Source: Tannerellaceae bacterium | GTDB lineage: Bacteria > Bacteroidota > Bacteroidia > Bacteroidales > Tannerellaceae | Reading direction: 5' to 3' | Assembly: GCA_031267775.1 (NCBI GenBank) | Contig: JAIRYL010000011.1 | Coordinates: 1-7,135 of the forward strand | Length of the DNA stretch: 7,135 nt | In this document: piece after piece, positions 6,949-7,135 of the stretch | How positions within the stretch are numbered: the stretch's first letter is position 1 | Layout: each line of letters begins with the position of its first letter | Translations under genes and position numbers: made by a program | The notes under the pieces: model-generated | Told to the model about the DNA's origin: nothing | The model's input: only the letters and a program-made list of their open reading frames with translations | Database searches by the model: none

Positions 6949-7000
6949 ATTACAAAAGATTAATAGATAATTTTTAAACAGTAAATTTGTATCAGAAACA

Positions 7001-7022
7001 TTGTTAACAATTTATTACAATT
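7001..7022 (-). promoter_or_regulatory. Palindrome and helically phased direct repeat in the susC leader
   Basis: TTGTTAACAA at 7001-7010 is a perfect 10-bp palindrome. Overlapping it, ACAATT occurs at 7007-7012 and again at 7017-7022, exactly 10 bp apart, so both copies face the same side of the helix. This arrangement suits a dimeric DNA-binding regulator, but AT-rich sequence makes chance repeats common. The site is about 55-75 bp upstream of the susC-like start codon. Confidence 0.3.
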
Positions 7023-7039
7023 CATTTGATGCAAATGTA
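7023..7039 (-). promoter_or_regulatory. Candidate Bacteroidota -7 element overlapped by an inverted repeat
   Basis: On the minus strand, TACATTTG (7039-7032) matches the Bacteroidota -7 consensus TAnnTTTG perfectly. It would place a transcription start near 7025 and leave a leader of about 75 nt before the susC-like ATG at 6948. No TTTG is found at the expected -33 distance (about 7058-7064), so activation by a regulator may be needed. CATTTG-ATG-CAAATG (7023-7037) is a perfect 6+6 inverted repeat covering the -7 element, a plausible operator. Confidence 0.4.
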
Positions 7040-7135
7040 GACGTATCCCGACGCCCTGATAGGGTAATTCGCGAAACATAATCCTCAAAAAACGTTTGTA
7101 ACGGAATTTATCCCGCAAGTACAAAGTCTTATTTT

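Larger units (their letters stand above)
6949..7135 (-). other. Upstream intergenic region of the operon
   Basis: These 187 bp contain no convincing coding frame. Besides the sites listed separately, there is a short CCCT-GAT-AGGG dyad at 7054-7064. I see no riboswitch-like or leader-peptide structure. The adjacent upstream gene, which might encode an ECF sigma factor, a hybrid two-component regulator or another PUL gene, lies outside the window. Confidence 0.5.

Overview
The window looks like a piece of a Bacteroidota chromosome, most likely of the order Bacteroidales. The main evidence is a full-length SusC/RagA-type TonB-dependent transporter followed by a SusD/RagB lipoprotein. This pairing is essentially confined to that phylum. 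The AT-rich gene starts without a Shine-Dalgarno sequence and a TAnnTTTG-type promoter element fit the same assignment.

Region 803-6948 (minus strand) is a compact three-gene operon read right to left: susC-like (6948-3736), 31 bp, susD-like (3704-1854), 22 bp, then a secreted Gfo/Idh/MocA oxidoreductase with a twin-arginine leader (1831-803). About 190 bp upstream of susC hold a -7-like element and several small palindromes or direct repeats that are candidate control sites. Downstream of the oxidoreductase stop are two hairpins, one GC-rich (766-787) and one followed by a T-run on the minus strand (705-733), which probably end the transcript. The model is an outer-membrane SusC/SusD importer for a glycan or sugar derivative, with the periplasmic oxidoreductase acting on the imported substrate. 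No glycoside hydrolase, lyase, sulfatase or regulator is visible in the window, so the substrate cannot be named.

Region 1-802 (left end) is a mosaic without a recognisable complete gene. It starts with a short plus-strand reading frame (66-257). The last third of that frame runs into a GC-rich, structured, repeat-like block (about 203-335) that resembles the dispersed Bacteroidota RNA/repeat elements ending in GCGGAAAGCCCGACC. Next comes a 345-bp unit (361-705) bounded by perfect 13-bp inverted repeats and flanked by AAAA on both sides. It carries a 101-codon frame of unknown function and looks like a small non-autonomous mobile element or a remnant. I found no tRNA, rRNA, CRISPR array or transposase.
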